NCBI RefSeq assembly: GCF_014655595.1
Contig: NZ_BNBL01000004.1
Coordinates: forward strand, 310,001-374,000
DNA length: 64,000 nt
From: Streptomyces griseocarneus
GTDB taxonomy: Bacteria > Actinomycetota > Actinomycetes > Streptomycetales > Streptomycetaceae
Reading direction: 5' to 3'
Made by a program: the position numbers and the translations under genes. Positions 35,971 through 45,865 of this stretch are shown here, piece by piece; positions within the stretch are counted from its first letter, which is position 1; every line of letters starts with the position of its first letter. The notes beneath the pieces were generated by a model. The model made no database searches, had not been told where the DNA came from, and saw nothing but the letters and a program-made list of their open reading frames with translations.

Positions 35971-36447
35971 GACAGATCACGCGTGACATCCGGTGAACTC
36001 CGTGACAGCAGTGCCGTATGGGGCGCCCATGGCGGACCGGCGGCCCGATCGCGCCGTCGCGGAACCCGCCGGCGACGGGCCGGGCGGGACCGGGCGGTGG
36101 ATCGGGCCGTCAAGCAAGGACGTCCCCCTTTTCCGGCGAGCGGCAGCCGTGCCGGCGCCGGGAAGTGCCGGGCCGCCGCCGGGGGTGCACAGATCTGCCG
36201 AAACGGTTCGCCTTGTGGGGCACAGGGGGCCGGAGGGTGTCGAGAGAGCACCGTTACGGTCGATACACGGTGTTTCTGTGAGGTAGTGGTTTAAGTCCGT
36301 GACGTCATGCTTGCGAGGGAATGGGGACAGGCTGGGGGTTCGGTGGAGATTCGGTGGGCAAGTCTGGAGGCGCGACGTCGAAAGAAGCGCCGGGGCGGTC
36401 GGCCAACCCCCTGGCAGAAACCGGTAGTTCCCACTGGAGGATTCGAC
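35971..36447. other. 477-bp gene-free region
   Basis: Open frames here have no family features or good ribosome sites. The right part (36250-36447) is the leader and promoter region of the small secreted protein. A GGTCGATACACGG stretch and short AT-rich runs near 36255-36310 are candidates, but I cannot assign a promoter. Confidence 0.4.
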
Positions 36448-36759
36448 ATGGCAAGCACCCGCACTGCCGCCCGCGTTTTCGCCGCCCTCGTGGCCCTTCC
36501 GATGGCGGCCATGCTCTTCTCCGGCGTCGCCACGGCCGATGACGGCGGCCAGCTGGCCAACCGCGGCTCGAACGCGGCCGCCGCCGGCATCGTCGGCAGC
36601 GGCATCACGGGTAAGAACCACGGCAACAGCACCACCACGCTGCAGCAGGCCACCGGCAGGAACGCTACGAACCAGGCGAATACGGCCAGCGTCAACGGCT
36701 CCGGCCATACGGCGATCCGGCAGGACAACATCCGGATCACCTTCACTCAGGTCTGGTGA
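36448..36759 (+). CDS. Small secreted Asn/Gln/Thr-rich protein
   Basis: This 103-residue protein has a Sec signal TAARVFAALVALPMAAMLFSGVATA. The mature ~70 residues are rich in Asn, Gln, Thr and Gly, with loosely repeated strands: KNHGNSTTTLQQATGRN, ATNQANTASVNGSGHTA, IRQDNIRITFTQVW. The spacing of Gly-Asn and Gln is reminiscent of curlin-type amyloid repeats, though no exact repeat is present. There are no Cys. GGAGG lies 7 bases before the ATG, and a strong hairpin follows the gene, so it is probably a single, well-expressed unit. Confidence 0.75.
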   Translation: MASTRTAARVFAALVALPMAAMLFSGVATADDGGQLANRGSNAAAAGIVGSGITGKNHGNSTTTLQQATGRNATNQANTASVNGSGHTAIRQDNIRITFTQVW

Positions 36760-36837
36760 GCCGGGGCCCTGTGCGGCTCCCCGTTCCCGGGGTGGCCCAC
36801 AGGTGACGTGGTGAGATGTGGACTGGGTCTGTACGGA

Positions 36838-36871
36838 CCGAGCGGCGGCGCCTTCGGGCGCCGCCGCTCGG
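36838..36871 (+). terminator. Very stable hairpin with TTCG tetraloop
   Basis: CCGAGCGGCGGCGCC / GGCGCCGCCGCTCGG, a perfect 15-bp stem closed by TTCG, lies 78 bp after the small secreted protein gene and before the MaoC/OB-fold gene. Confidence 0.8.
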
Positions 36872-36926
36872 CGTTCGCGCCCCGACACCGTTGACAGACA
36901 CAGCGACCTGACGGAGAGTCAGATAT

Positions 36927-37841
36927 GTGAGGGACGATCTCCACGACCTCCTGAAGACGTACGAGGGCCGCCCCGCCGCCGTCTCGGGCCGGGGCCCGGA
37001 CCCCGTCAACGTCCCGATGATCAGGCACTGGTGCGAGGCCATGGGCGACACCGACCCCGCCTACGCCGGCCCCGGCCCCGTCGCCCCGCCCACCATGCTC
37101 CAGGCCTGGACCCTCCCCGGCCTCGGCGGGCCGGGCGGGGAGGCGGCGGGCCGGACCGGTCCGTACCGCGAACTGATGGCCCTGCTCGACGCCGCGGGCT
37201 GCACCGCCGTCATCGCCACCGACTGCGAGCAGGAGTACCTGCGGCCGCTGCGGCCCGGCGACGTGATCACGTTCGACTCGGTCATCGCCTCGGTGTCGCC
37301 CCGCAAGACCACCCGGCTGGGCGCGGGCCACTTCGTCACCACGCGCACGGAGATCCGGGCGAACGGCGAGCTCGCGGGAACGCATCTCTTCCGCTTCCTG
37401 AAGTACGCGCCCGCCGGGCGGGCCGGGGACCGCCCCGCCCGCCCGCGCCCCGTGATCAACCGCGACAACGCCGGCTTCTGGGACGGCATCGCCGCCCGCA
37501 AGCTGCTCCTGCAGCGCTGCGACGCCTGCGGAAGGCCGCGTTTTCCCTGGCTGCCGGGGTGCGGCGACTGCGGATCGCCCGAGTGGACGGCCGTCGATGC
37601 CTCGGGCGCCGGGACGGTCTTCTCGTACGTCGTCATGCACCACCCGCCGTTCCCGGCCTTCGATCCCCCGTACGCGGTCGGGCTGATCGAACTCGCCGAG
37701 GGCGTACGGATGATCAGCAACGTCGTCGGGGTGGAACCGGAACGGGTGAGGGTGGGGATGCCGGTGGTGCTGGAGTTTGTACGGGTGGACGACGACCTTG
37801 TGCTGCCGCTCTTCCGGCCCGCCGGAGAGGAGGCCGCATGA
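36927..37841 (+). CDS. MaoC-like dehydratase N-terminal/OB-fold zinc-ribbon fusion (ChsH2-like)
   Basis: This 304-residue protein has an N-terminal hot-dog domain (~5-165; DTDPAYAGPGPVAPPTMLQAW, LRPGDVITFDSVIASVSPRKT). A zinc ribbon with paired Cys in RCDACGRPRF and GCGDCGSPEW (~197-215) and a DUF35 OB-fold domain follow. This is the layout of ChsH2, the larger subunit of the heteromeric enoyl-CoA hydratase of steroid side-chain degradation. The GTG at 36927 has GGAGAG 8 bases upstream. The next gene starts inside its stop (ATGA). Confidence 0.87.
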   Translation: MRDDLHDLLKTYEGRPAAVSGRGPDPVNVPMIRHWCEAMGDTDPAYAGPGPVAPPTMLQAWTLPGLGGPGGEAAGRTGPYRELMALLDAAGCTAVIATDCEQEYLRPLRPGDVITFDSVIASVSPRKTTRLGAGHFVTTRTEIRANGELAGTHLFRFLKYAPAGRAGDRPARPRPVINRDNAGFWDGIAARKLLLQRCDACGRPRFPWLPGCGDCGSPEWTAVDASGAGTVFSYVVMHHPPFPAFDPPYAVGLIELAEGVRMISNVVGVEPERVRVGMPVVLEFVRVDDDLVLPLFRPAGEEAA

Positions 37842-38284
37842 CGCCCGCCCCCGAGCCCGGCGACGTGCTCCCGTCCCTCACGGTGCCCGTCACCCGCACC
37901 CTGATCGTCGCGGGGGCCATCGCGTCGCGTGACTACCAGGACGTGCACCACGACGCCGAGGCCGCACGGGCCAAGGGCGCCCCGGACATCTTCATGAACA
38001 TCCTCACCACCAACGGCCTCGTCGGCCGCTACATCACCGATCGTCTCGGTCCGGGCGCCGTCCTCCGTAAGGTGTCCATCCGGCTCGGCGTGCCCAACTA
38101 CCCCGGGGACACCCTGCTTTTGACCGGAAGCATTAACTCCATATGTGCGGACGAACGCCTCGCCGAAGGCGCCGCCCGCCTCGCCGAAGTCGCCGTCGTG
38201 GGCACCAACAGCCTCGGCCGTCACGTCACGGGAACGGTCACCGTCGCACTGCCCGGAACGCGCCCCGCCCGGGAGGTTTCATGA
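37838..38284 (+). CDS. MaoC family hot-dog dehydratase (ChsH1-like)
   Basis: This 148-residue single hot-dog domain has the hydratase-2 type motif in IASRDYQDVHHDAEAARAKGAPDIFMN, where Asp and His would be catalytic. Small size and position after the MaoC/OB-fold gene match ChsH1, which supplies the active site in the ChsH1-ChsH2 complex. It is coupled to both neighbours by 4-bp ATGA overlaps. Confidence 0.87.
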   Translation: MTPAPEPGDVLPSLTVPVTRTLIVAGAIASRDYQDVHHDAEAARAKGAPDIFMNILTTNGLVGRYITDRLGPGAVLRKVSIRLGVPNYPGDTLLLTGSINSICADERLAEGAARLAEVAVVGTNSLGRHVTGTVTVALPGTRPAREVS

Positions 38285-39435
38285 CCGGCACCCTCGGCGG
38301 CAGGGCGGCCGTCGCCGGCATCGGCGCGACCGCGTTCACCAAGGACTCCGGCCGCAGCGAACTCTCCCTGGCCGCCGAGGCCGTACGGGCGGCCCTCGCC
38401 GACGCCGGGCTCGGGCCCGGCGACGTCGACGGCATGGTCACCTTCACCATGGACACCAGCCCCGAGATCACCGTCGCCCAGGCCGCCGGCATCGGCGAAC
38501 TGTCCTTCTTCTCGCGCGTCCACTACGGCGGCGGCGCCGCCTGCGCCACCGTCCTGCAGGCGGCCCTTGCCGTCGCGGCCGGCGTCGCCGAGGTCGTCGT
38601 CTGCTACCGCGCCTTCAACGAGCGTTCCGGCCGCCGCTTCGGCGCCGGGGTGGCGCGGCGCGAACCCACCGCCGAGGGGGTCGGGCTCGGCTGGGTCATG
38701 CCGTTCGGCCTGCTCACCCCCGCCTCCTGGGTGGCCATGGCCGCCCGCCGCTACCTCCACGCGTACGGCCTGGAGCCCGTCGTCTTCGGCCACGTCGCCG
38801 TCACCGCCCGCCGCCACGCCGCGGCCAACCCGGCCGCGTACTTCCACCGCCGGCCCATCACCCTCGCCGACCACGCCGCCTCCCGCTGGATCGCCGAGCC
38901 GCTGCGGCTGCTCGACTGCTGCCAGGAGACCGACGGCGGCCAGGCCCTCGTGGTCACCAGCACCGAGCGCGCCCGTACGCTGCGCCACCCGCCCGCCGTG
39001 ATCACCGCCGCCGCGCAGGGGGCGGGCCGCGGTCAGGAGCAGATGACCGGCTTCTACCGCGACGCGCTGACCGGCCTGCCCGAGACCGCCGTCGTCGCCC
39101 GGCGGCTGTGGGCGGACAGCGGCCTGCGCCCGGCCGACATCGACGTGGGCATCCTCTACGACCACTTCACGCCGTACGTGCTCATGCAGTTGGAGGAGTT
39201 CGGCTTCTGCGCCCCCGGCGAGGGCGGGGCCTTCGTCGCCTCCGGCGCGCTGCCGCTCAACACCCACGGCGGGCAGCTGGGGGAGGCCTATCTGCACGGC
39301 ATGAACGGCATCGCCGAGGCCGTCCGGCAGGTGCGCGGCACCTCGGTGAACCAGGTGCCGGGGGCCGCGCGCGTGCTCGTCACCGCGGGTACGGGCGTTC
39401 CCACCTCGGGGCTCATTCTCGGCGCAGACGGATGA
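38281..39435 (+). CDS. Thiolase-superfamily lipid-transfer protein (Ltp2-like aldolase)
   Basis: This 384-residue protein has the thiolase-like fold (AAVAGIGATAFTKDSGRSELSLAAEAVRAAL at the start). In Ltp2, which performs the retro-aldol step after ChsH1-ChsH2, two tyrosines are catalytic. Here LYDHFTPYVLMQ and GGQLGEAYLHGM offer candidate tyrosines at the right places. NTHGGQLGEAYLHG is the usual C-terminal block. With the two upstream dehydratase genes it forms a complete hydratase-aldolase cassette. The substrate is probably a branched acyl-CoA. Confidence 0.87.
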   Translation: MTGTLGGRAAVAGIGATAFTKDSGRSELSLAAEAVRAALADAGLGPGDVDGMVTFTMDTSPEITVAQAAGIGELSFFSRVHYGGGAACATVLQAALAVAAGVAEVVVCYRAFNERSGRRFGAGVARREPTAEGVGLGWVMPFGLLTPASWVAMAARRYLHAYGLEPVVFGHVAVTARRHAAANPAAYFHRRPITLADHAASRWIAEPLRLLDCCQETDGGQALVVTSTERARTLRHPPAVITAAAQGAGRGQEQMTGFYRDALTGLPETAVVARRLWADSGLRPADIDVGILYDHFTPYVLMQLEEFGFCAPGEGGAFVASGALPLNTHGGQLGEAYLHGMNGIAEAVRQVRGTSVNQVPGAARVLVTAGTGVPTSGLILGADG

Positions 39436-39489
39436 AACCAGGGCGTGTCATCGCATAGCGGTGGTGTCCCGGCACCTTGACTCCTCCGT

Positions 39490-40332
39490 ATGGACCCACG
39501 GAAGAAGATCATCGGATATCTCGTCGCCCTATTGGCGGCGCTGGCCCAGGTGGTCGTCCTCGCACTGCCCGCCCCCGCCGCACCCGTCCCGGCCGCCGAG
39601 GCCGCCGGGCCCAGCGTCTACCGGGGCCGGGGCTTCGACACCTGTCAGGCCCCGCCGCTGACCACGCTCAGCGCCTGGGGGGCGGCCACCACCTACGGAG
39701 CCGTGGGCGTCTACTACGGGGGCCGCGCCCGCGCCTGCCCCCGCCAGCGCTACCTCAGCCACCGCTGGCTGACCGGCGCGCGCGACCTGGGCTGGCGGGT
39801 GCTGCCGGTCTTCGTCGGCTCCCAGTCGCCGTGCGTCGGCGCCTCCTCCAAGCAGGGCTTCCCCATCGGCGACGATCCCTGGGGGCAGGGCACCGACGAG
39901 GGCCGCGAGGCGGTCCGTACCGCCGCCGACCTGGGCATCGCCGCCGGCAGCCCGCTCTACTACGACATGGAGGCGTACGACTACGGCGACGAGGAGTGCG
40001 CCGACGTCACCCTGGCCTTCATCCAGGGCTGGAGCTCCACGGTCAAGCGCAACGGCTACATCCCCGGCTTCTACAGCAGCGCCGCCTCCGGCGTGCGCCA
40101 CATGGAGATCGCCCGGCGGGCCGGCGAGCGGGACCTGCCGGAGATCCTGTGGTTCGCGCGCTGGCGGGTGCCGGCCTCCACCGATCGCGAGCAGGTGCTC
40201 TCCGCCGGGTCCTGGGGTCCGCACCGCCGCATCCACCAGTACGCGGGCAACGTGACCGAGACGCACGGTGGGCGGAAGCTCACCATCGACCGCAACCTCG
40301 TCGACGCCCCGGTGGCGGTCATCCGGGACTGA
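39490..40332 (+). CDS. Secreted DUF1906 glycoside-hydrolase-like protein
   Basis: This 280-residue protein has a signal KKIIGYLVALLAALAQVVVLALPAPAAP. The mature protein starts GRGFDTCQAPPLTTLSAW and has YGAVGVYYGGRAR, GWRVLPVFVGSQS, LYYDMEAYD and GYIPGFYSSAASGVR. This is the TIM-barrel DUF1906 (Rv2525c-like) fold, related to GH25 lysozymes. Acidic residues of YYDMEAYD are likely catalytic or structural. It probably acts in or on the cell wall; the substrate is unknown. Confidence 0.88.
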   Translation: MDPRKKIIGYLVALLAALAQVVVLALPAPAAPVPAAEAAGPSVYRGRGFDTCQAPPLTTLSAWGAATTYGAVGVYYGGRARACPRQRYLSHRWLTGARDLGWRVLPVFVGSQSPCVGASSKQGFPIGDDPWGQGTDEGREAVRTAADLGIAAGSPLYYDMEAYDYGDEECADVTLAFIQGWSSTVKRNGYIPGFYSSAASGVRHMEIARRAGERDLPEILWFARWRVPASTDREQVLSAGSWGPHRRIHQYAGNVTETHGGRKLTIDRNLVDAPVAVIRD

Positions 40333-40448
40333 CGCCGCCCTCCCCCTGCGGGAGGTGGGGCAGTCCCCCGGGGTACGACCTGAGGGGTACGGTTCTTCGG
40401 CACCTCCGGCCGATCCGCGGGGCGGGCGCGCGCTCCTAGCGTGGAGGC

Positions 40449-40991
40449 ATGACAGCAACCACGACGTCTGTGTGCACCAGCGCATCCACCGCCGCCGTGT
40501 ACCCGTCGTTCTCCACGTACGTACGGGTCCGCGGCCAGGCGCTGCAGCGCACCGCCCGCTCCCTGACCTCGAACCCGTGCGACGCCGAGGATCTGCTGCA
40601 GACGGCCCTCACCAAGACCTACCTGGCCTGGGACCGCATCGAGGACCACCGCGCGCTGGACGGCTACGTCCGCCGTGCCCTCGTCAACACCCGCACCTCC
40701 CAGTGGCGCAAGCGCCGCGTCGACGAGTTCCCCTGCGAGGAGCTCCCCGAGCGCGAGAGCGGCCCCGCCACCGACCCCGCCGAGGCGCAGGCCCTGCGCG
40801 ACGCGATGTGGCGCGCGGTCCACAGGCTCCCCGCCCGCCAGCGGGCCATGGTCGTCCTCAGGTATTACGAGGACTTCACCGAGGTCCAGACCGCCGAGCT
40901 GCTCGGCGTCTCGGTCGGCACGGTCAAGAGCGCCGTCTCCCGCGCCCTCGGCAAGCTCCGGGAGGACCCGGACCTGGCGGCCGCGGCGTAG
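40449..40991 (+). CDS. SigE-family ECF sigma factor
   Basis: This 180-residue protein has sigma region 2 ([50 protein letters not shown]) and region 4 ([41 protein letters not shown]). There is no region 3. No anti-sigma gene lies beside it. The first ~17 residues are Ser/Thr-rich. Confidence 0.92.
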   Translation: MTATTTSVCTSASTAAVYPSFSTYVRVRGQALQRTARSLTSNPCDAEDLLQTALTKTYLAWDRIEDHRALDGYVRRALVNTRTSQWRKRRVDEFPCEELPERESGPATDPAEAQALRDAMWRAVHRLPARQRAMVVLRYYEDFTEVQTAELLGVSVGTVKSAVSRALGKLREDPDLAAAA

Positions 40992-41056
40992 GGCCAAGGG
41001 CGCCCCCAGGGCACCCGCGGGCCCCGCGCCCGCCCGCGCCGGCCAGGCCCGGGATG

Positions 41057-41084
41057 CTCAGCCCAGAATCCGGGCCCAGAAGGC

Positions 41085-41096
<12 letters not shown>
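41057..41096. repeat. 27-bp spaced duplication spanning the acyl-CoA ligase stop codon
   Basis: CTCAGCCCAGAAT at 41057 and CTCAGCCCAGGAT at 41084 are 27 bp apart. The right copy holds the stop of the minus-strand ligase gene and the left copy repeats its last three codons and stop in frame. GCCCAGAA also recurs inside the unit. Confidence 0.65.
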
Positions 41097-42737
<1,641 letters not shown>

Positions 42738-42953
42738 CGGGGGGCCTCCCAATCTGCGCGCGTGCGCGAGGGTAGTTCCCGGCGATTGTGCTGGGGTATC
42801 CGCTGGTAAGTCACTACCCGGACGAAACGAGTCCGCCACACTTTCGAATTCCGGGCGGCGTTGGCGGGTGCTGCGGGGCGTGTGCGCCGGGGGGCGCGCG
42901 ACGTTCGCCGTAGTGCGCGCCGAGACCCCGCGCGCCCCCGGCTCGTGTTGTCG

Positions 42954-42971
42954 CGTAATCAGTCGATTACG
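42954..42971. promoter_or_regulatory. Palindrome just upstream of the lasso precursor
   Basis: CGTAATC / GATTACG with a 4-bp spacer (AGTC) ends 13 bp before the precursor ATG. Its AT content stands out. The position suits an operator over the promoter or leader of the lasso operon. Confidence 0.5.
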
Positions 42972-42984
42972 TAGAGTGATTGCC

Positions 42985-43134
42985 ATGGAGCAGCGAGCCG
43001 ACGACGCCCCCGCCACCGCCCCGGATCCCGGCGACTACGAACCCCCCGAGCTGATCGAAGTCGGCACGTTCGCCGAGCTGACGCTCGGTGGCGGCGACGC
43101 CGGCCCCGAAGCGCTCCTCGGCATGGACGACTGA
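42985..43134 (+). CDS. Lasso peptide precursor
   Basis: This 49-residue precursor has a leader (1-34) with the full recognition motif YxxPxLxxxGxF: Y18, P21, L23, G27, F29 in YEPPELIEVGTF. Thr33 is at the penultimate leader position, as required. The predicted core is GGGDAGPEALLGMDD (35-49), in which the Gly1 amine would be joined to Glu8 to give an 8-residue ring and a 7-residue tail. It is followed by cyclase, RRE and protease genes in the same direction. The core is unusually Gly-rich with no aromatic plug residue. The ribosome site is weak. Confidence 0.85.
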   Translation: MEQRADDAPATAPDPGDYEPPELIEVGTFAELTLGGGDAGPEALLGMDD

Positions 43135-43147
43135 GGGTCACGGCCCG

Positions 43148-45019
43148 GTGTCCGCCATGACCCCCGTCTCCCCCGACGTGTCGTTCGTCGCGCTGCCGGA
43201 CAGCGCGGCGGGCAGCGCCGCCGCGGCCGCCGTGCCGGCCCCCGGCCCCCGGGTCATCAACCACGCCTCGGGCCGGCCGTGGCTGATGGGCCGCTGGCCC
43301 GCCGACGCGGTCAAGGTCGTCACGGCCGGGCGCGCGCGCGTCGTGGTGGCCGGCTTCTGCCCGCTCACCACCGCCGAACTGGCCGCCTGCGCGGCCCGGT
43401 TGACGGGCGGCGTCGCCGGACTCGACGACCTGGCCCGGCGCCTGCGCGGCAGCGCGCATCTGATGGCGTCCGTCGGCGGCCGCGTCCGGGTGCAGGGCGG
43501 CGTGGCGGGCGTCCGCTCGGTCTACCGCGCCCGGATCGCCGGCGTGACGGTCGCCGCCGACCGGCCCGACGCCCTCTCCTCCGCGACGGGCTCGGCCGTC
43601 GACGAACGCCTCGTGGGCCTGCGCCTGTTGACCCCCTCCGTGCCCCACCCCCTCAGGGAGCGCACGCCGTGGTGCGGCGTGGCCGCCGTGCCCCCCGGCA
43701 GCTATCTGACGATCGAGCCCGACGGCACCGCGCGCACGGTCCGCTGGTGGACCCCGCCCGCCCCGGAGCTCGGCCTCGAGGACGGCGCGCCGGCGGTGCG
43801 CGACGCCCTCACCGACGCGGTACGCACGCGCCTGCGCGCCCTCGGGGAGGGCGACGGCGGCAGCGGCGCGCCCGCGATCGGCGTTGCCCTGCCCGGCAGC
43901 ATGGAGTCCGCCGTCCTGGCCCACCTCGCCGCCTCCGGCGACCACCGCCTGATCACGGTGCGCACCGCGCGCCTCGACCCCGGCGGCGACGACGCCCCGT
44001 GGACGCGCCGGATCGCCGCCCGCCTGCCCCGTACGGAGCACGTGGTCCTCGAGTACGCCCACGCCCCCGCCCTCTACGCCGGGCTGGACCGCGGCGCCGG
44101 CGTCCTGCCCGCCGAGCCCCCGCACCGGGTCCGGGCGGGCGCCCGCCTCGAGCACACCGCGCGCGAGGTCGCGTCCCGGGGCGCACGGCTGTATCTGTGC
44201 GCCCACGGCGGGGACGAGCTGTTCGCACCCCCCGCCCCCTACCTCCACACCCTCGCCCGCTCCCGCCCCCTGGCCGCCCTCCGGCGGATCCGGGGCCGAA
44301 GAGCGCTCACCCGCTGGCCGCTGGGCGCCACCTGGCGGGCCCTCGCCGACTCCCGGGGCTTCCCGGCCTGGCTCACCCACAGCGCGCTGCGCCTGACCGC
44401 GCCCCCGCCGCGCCCCTGTCACCCCCAGCTGGGATGGACGGCGGAGCTGCGGATGCCGCGCTGGGCCACGCCCGACGCCGTCGACGCCGTGCACGAGATG
44501 ATCACCGACGCCTCCTACGAACCGCTCGCCCCGGACCGCGGCGCCCACAGCGCCCTCGACGCCATCCGCCGGGCCGGCGCCGCCACCGGCTACGCCACGC
44601 GGCAGATGGCCGCCCACGGCGTTGACCTGGCCGCCCCCTTCCTGGACGACCGGGTGATCGAGGCCGCCCTGGCCGTACGCCCCTGCGAACGCGCCGCGCC
44701 CCACGGCCGCCGCAAGCCGCTCCTCGCCGCGGCCGTACGGGACCTCGCCCCGGACGACGTCCTGGGCCGCGCGCCCCGGGGCCACTACGGCGAGGACGTC
44801 ATGGACGGCATGCGCCGCCACCGCAGGGCGCTGCTCGAGCTGTTCGACGGCTCGGAGCTGGGCCGGATGGGGCTGGTGGACGACGCCGCCGTCCGCGCCG
44901 CCCTGCGCACCACACCCGCCACGGTCGGCCCGCTGCTCGCCCTGGAGCCGACCCTGGCCTGCGAGGCCTGGCTGCGCACCCTGGCCGCCGGCCGGCCGCG
45001 CGAAGGAGCGACCCCATGA
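43148..45019 (+). CDS. Lasso peptide macrocyclase (asparagine-synthase-like) with altered PP-loop
   Basis: This 623-residue protein has the AsnB-like architecture: an N-terminal glutaminase-like domain (~1-210) without a catalytic Cys1 and a C-terminal ATP-pyrophosphatase domain. Lasso cyclases adenylate the ring Asp/Glu side chain and close the macrolactam. The usual SGGxDS ATP motif is replaced by PGSMES in GVALPGSMESAVLAHLA. The second ATP-site motif HGGDELFAPPAP is conserved. The start is taken as GTG 43148 (GAGGG 10 bases upstream); ATG 43157 is the alternative. It overlaps the next gene by ATGA. Confidence 0.85.
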   Translation: MSAMTPVSPDVSFVALPDSAAGSAAAAAVPAPGPRVINHASGRPWLMGRWPADAVKVVTAGRARVVVAGFCPLTTAELAACAARLTGGVAGLDDLARRLRGSAHLMASVGGRVRVQGGVAGVRSVYRARIAGVTVAADRPDALSSATGSAVDERLVGLRLLTPSVPHPLRERTPWCGVAAVPPGSYLTIEPDGTARTVRWWTPPAPELGLEDGAPAVRDALTDAVRTRLRALGEGDGGSGAPAIGVALPGSMESAVLAHLAASGDHRLITVRTARLDPGGDDAPWTRRIAARLPRTEHVVLEYAHAPALYAGLDRGAGVLPAEPPHRVRAGARLEHTAREVASRGARLYLCAHGGDELFAPPAPYLHTLARSRPLAALRRIRGRRALTRWPLGATWRALADSRGFPAWLTHSALRLTAPPPRPCHPQLGWTAELRMPRWATPDAVDAVHEMITDASYEPLAPDRGAHSALDAIRRAGAATGYATRQMAAHGVDLAAPFLDDRVIEAALAVRPCERAAPHGRRKPLLAAAVRDLAPDDVLGRAPRGHYGEDVMDGMRRHRRALLELFDGSELGRMGLVDDAAVRAALRTTPATVGPLLALEPTLACEAWLRTLAAGRPREGATP

Positions 45020-45276
45020 CCGCGTTCGCGCTGCGCCGGCATGTGACGGCGACCGAGACCGAGCACGCGACGGTCCTCTTCGACCAGCGCCGCGGCAGGT
45101 ACTACCAGTTGAACCCCACGGGAGCCCTGATCCTGCGCGCGCTGCTGGACGGCGGCGGCCCGCAGGGGGCGGCGCGGGCCCTGTGCGAGCGGTACGGCAT
45201 CCCCGCGGCGCGGGCGGAGGCGGACGTGGCATCGCTGGTCGACACCCTGCGGACGACCCGGCTGGCGGAGCGATGA
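45016..45276 (+). CDS. Lasso peptide RRE protein (PqqD-like, B1)
   Basis: This 86-residue PqqD-fold protein has HATVLFDQRRGRYYQLNPTGALILRALLDGGGP, the winged-helix RiPP recognition element, and a C-terminal helix. It should bind the YxxP leader motif and present the precursor to the B2 protease. Both ends overlap neighbours by ATGA, so the three enzymes are made together. Confidence 0.9.
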   Translation: MTAFALRRHVTATETEHATVLFDQRRGRYYQLNPTGALILRALLDGGGPQGAARALCERYGIPAARAEADVASLVDTLRTTRLAER

Positions 45277-45689
45277 CCACGCCGCTCGCTCTCTGGGAGC
45301 CCCTGCCCGCCCGCACCCGCACGGGAGCCCATCTGGCCGTGGCGGCGGCCCGGTTGCTGGCCCTGATGCCGCCGTGCCGCATCCGTGCCGTGCTGCGCGC
45401 GCTCCGCCGGGGCGCCGCGCCGGCCACGGCCGCGCAGGCGGGCGCCGCCCGCGACGCCGTGGTGTACGTCAGCACGCGGTGCGCGGGGCGCGCGTGCCTC
45501 CAACGGTCGCTGGCGGTGGTGCTGTTGTGCCGCATGGGGGGTTCGTGGCCGACGTGGTGCACGGGCATCCGTACGTCCCCGTTCCGGGCCCATGCGTGGG
45601 TGGAGGCGGAGGGCCGGCCGGTGGGCGAGGCCGAGCCGCCGGGTTACTACACCCCGACGCTGACGGTGGGGCCGATGGCCAAGCCCTAG
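45273..45689 (+). CDS. Lasso peptide leader protease (transglutaminase-like, B2)
   Basis: This 138-residue protein has catalytic Cys in GRACLQRSLAVVLLCR and His in FRAHAWVEAEG. The residue 12 after the His, Asp in the McjB-type triad, is Glu here. B2 proteins cut the leader before the core. The gene is coupled to B1 and is the last of the cluster. No ABC transporter (D gene) follows. Confidence 0.88.
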   Translation: MTTPLALWEPLPARTRTGAHLAVAAARLLALMPPCRIRAVLRALRRGAAPATAAQAGAARDAVVYVSTRCAGRACLQRSLAVVLLCRMGGSWPTWCTGIRTSPFRAHAWVEAEGRPVGEAEPPGYYTPTLTVGPMAKP

Positions 45690-45865
45690 CCCGCCCTGTG
45701 CGCTGTTCCCTGTCCCTCACCCCGACCTGCCGCCCGAATGCGAGGTCTGATTCCCGCCAGCGCGCCACCTGCCCGCCCGAGTTTCATTGAACAAGCAACG
45801 AAGTTCAGGGAATTCGGAACCCATGGATCCGGGAACCCGGGGATCCGGCGATGCGAGGAGGGCAC

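Noticed and set aside
35993..36286. A 97-residue plus-strand open frame
   Set aside because: No ribosome site, Arg/Pro-rich composition in several frames at once, no family resemblance.
42959..45568. An 869-residue minus-strand frame over the lasso cluster
   Set aside because: No recognisable domain; the opposite strand carries the coupled lasso genes with clear motifs.
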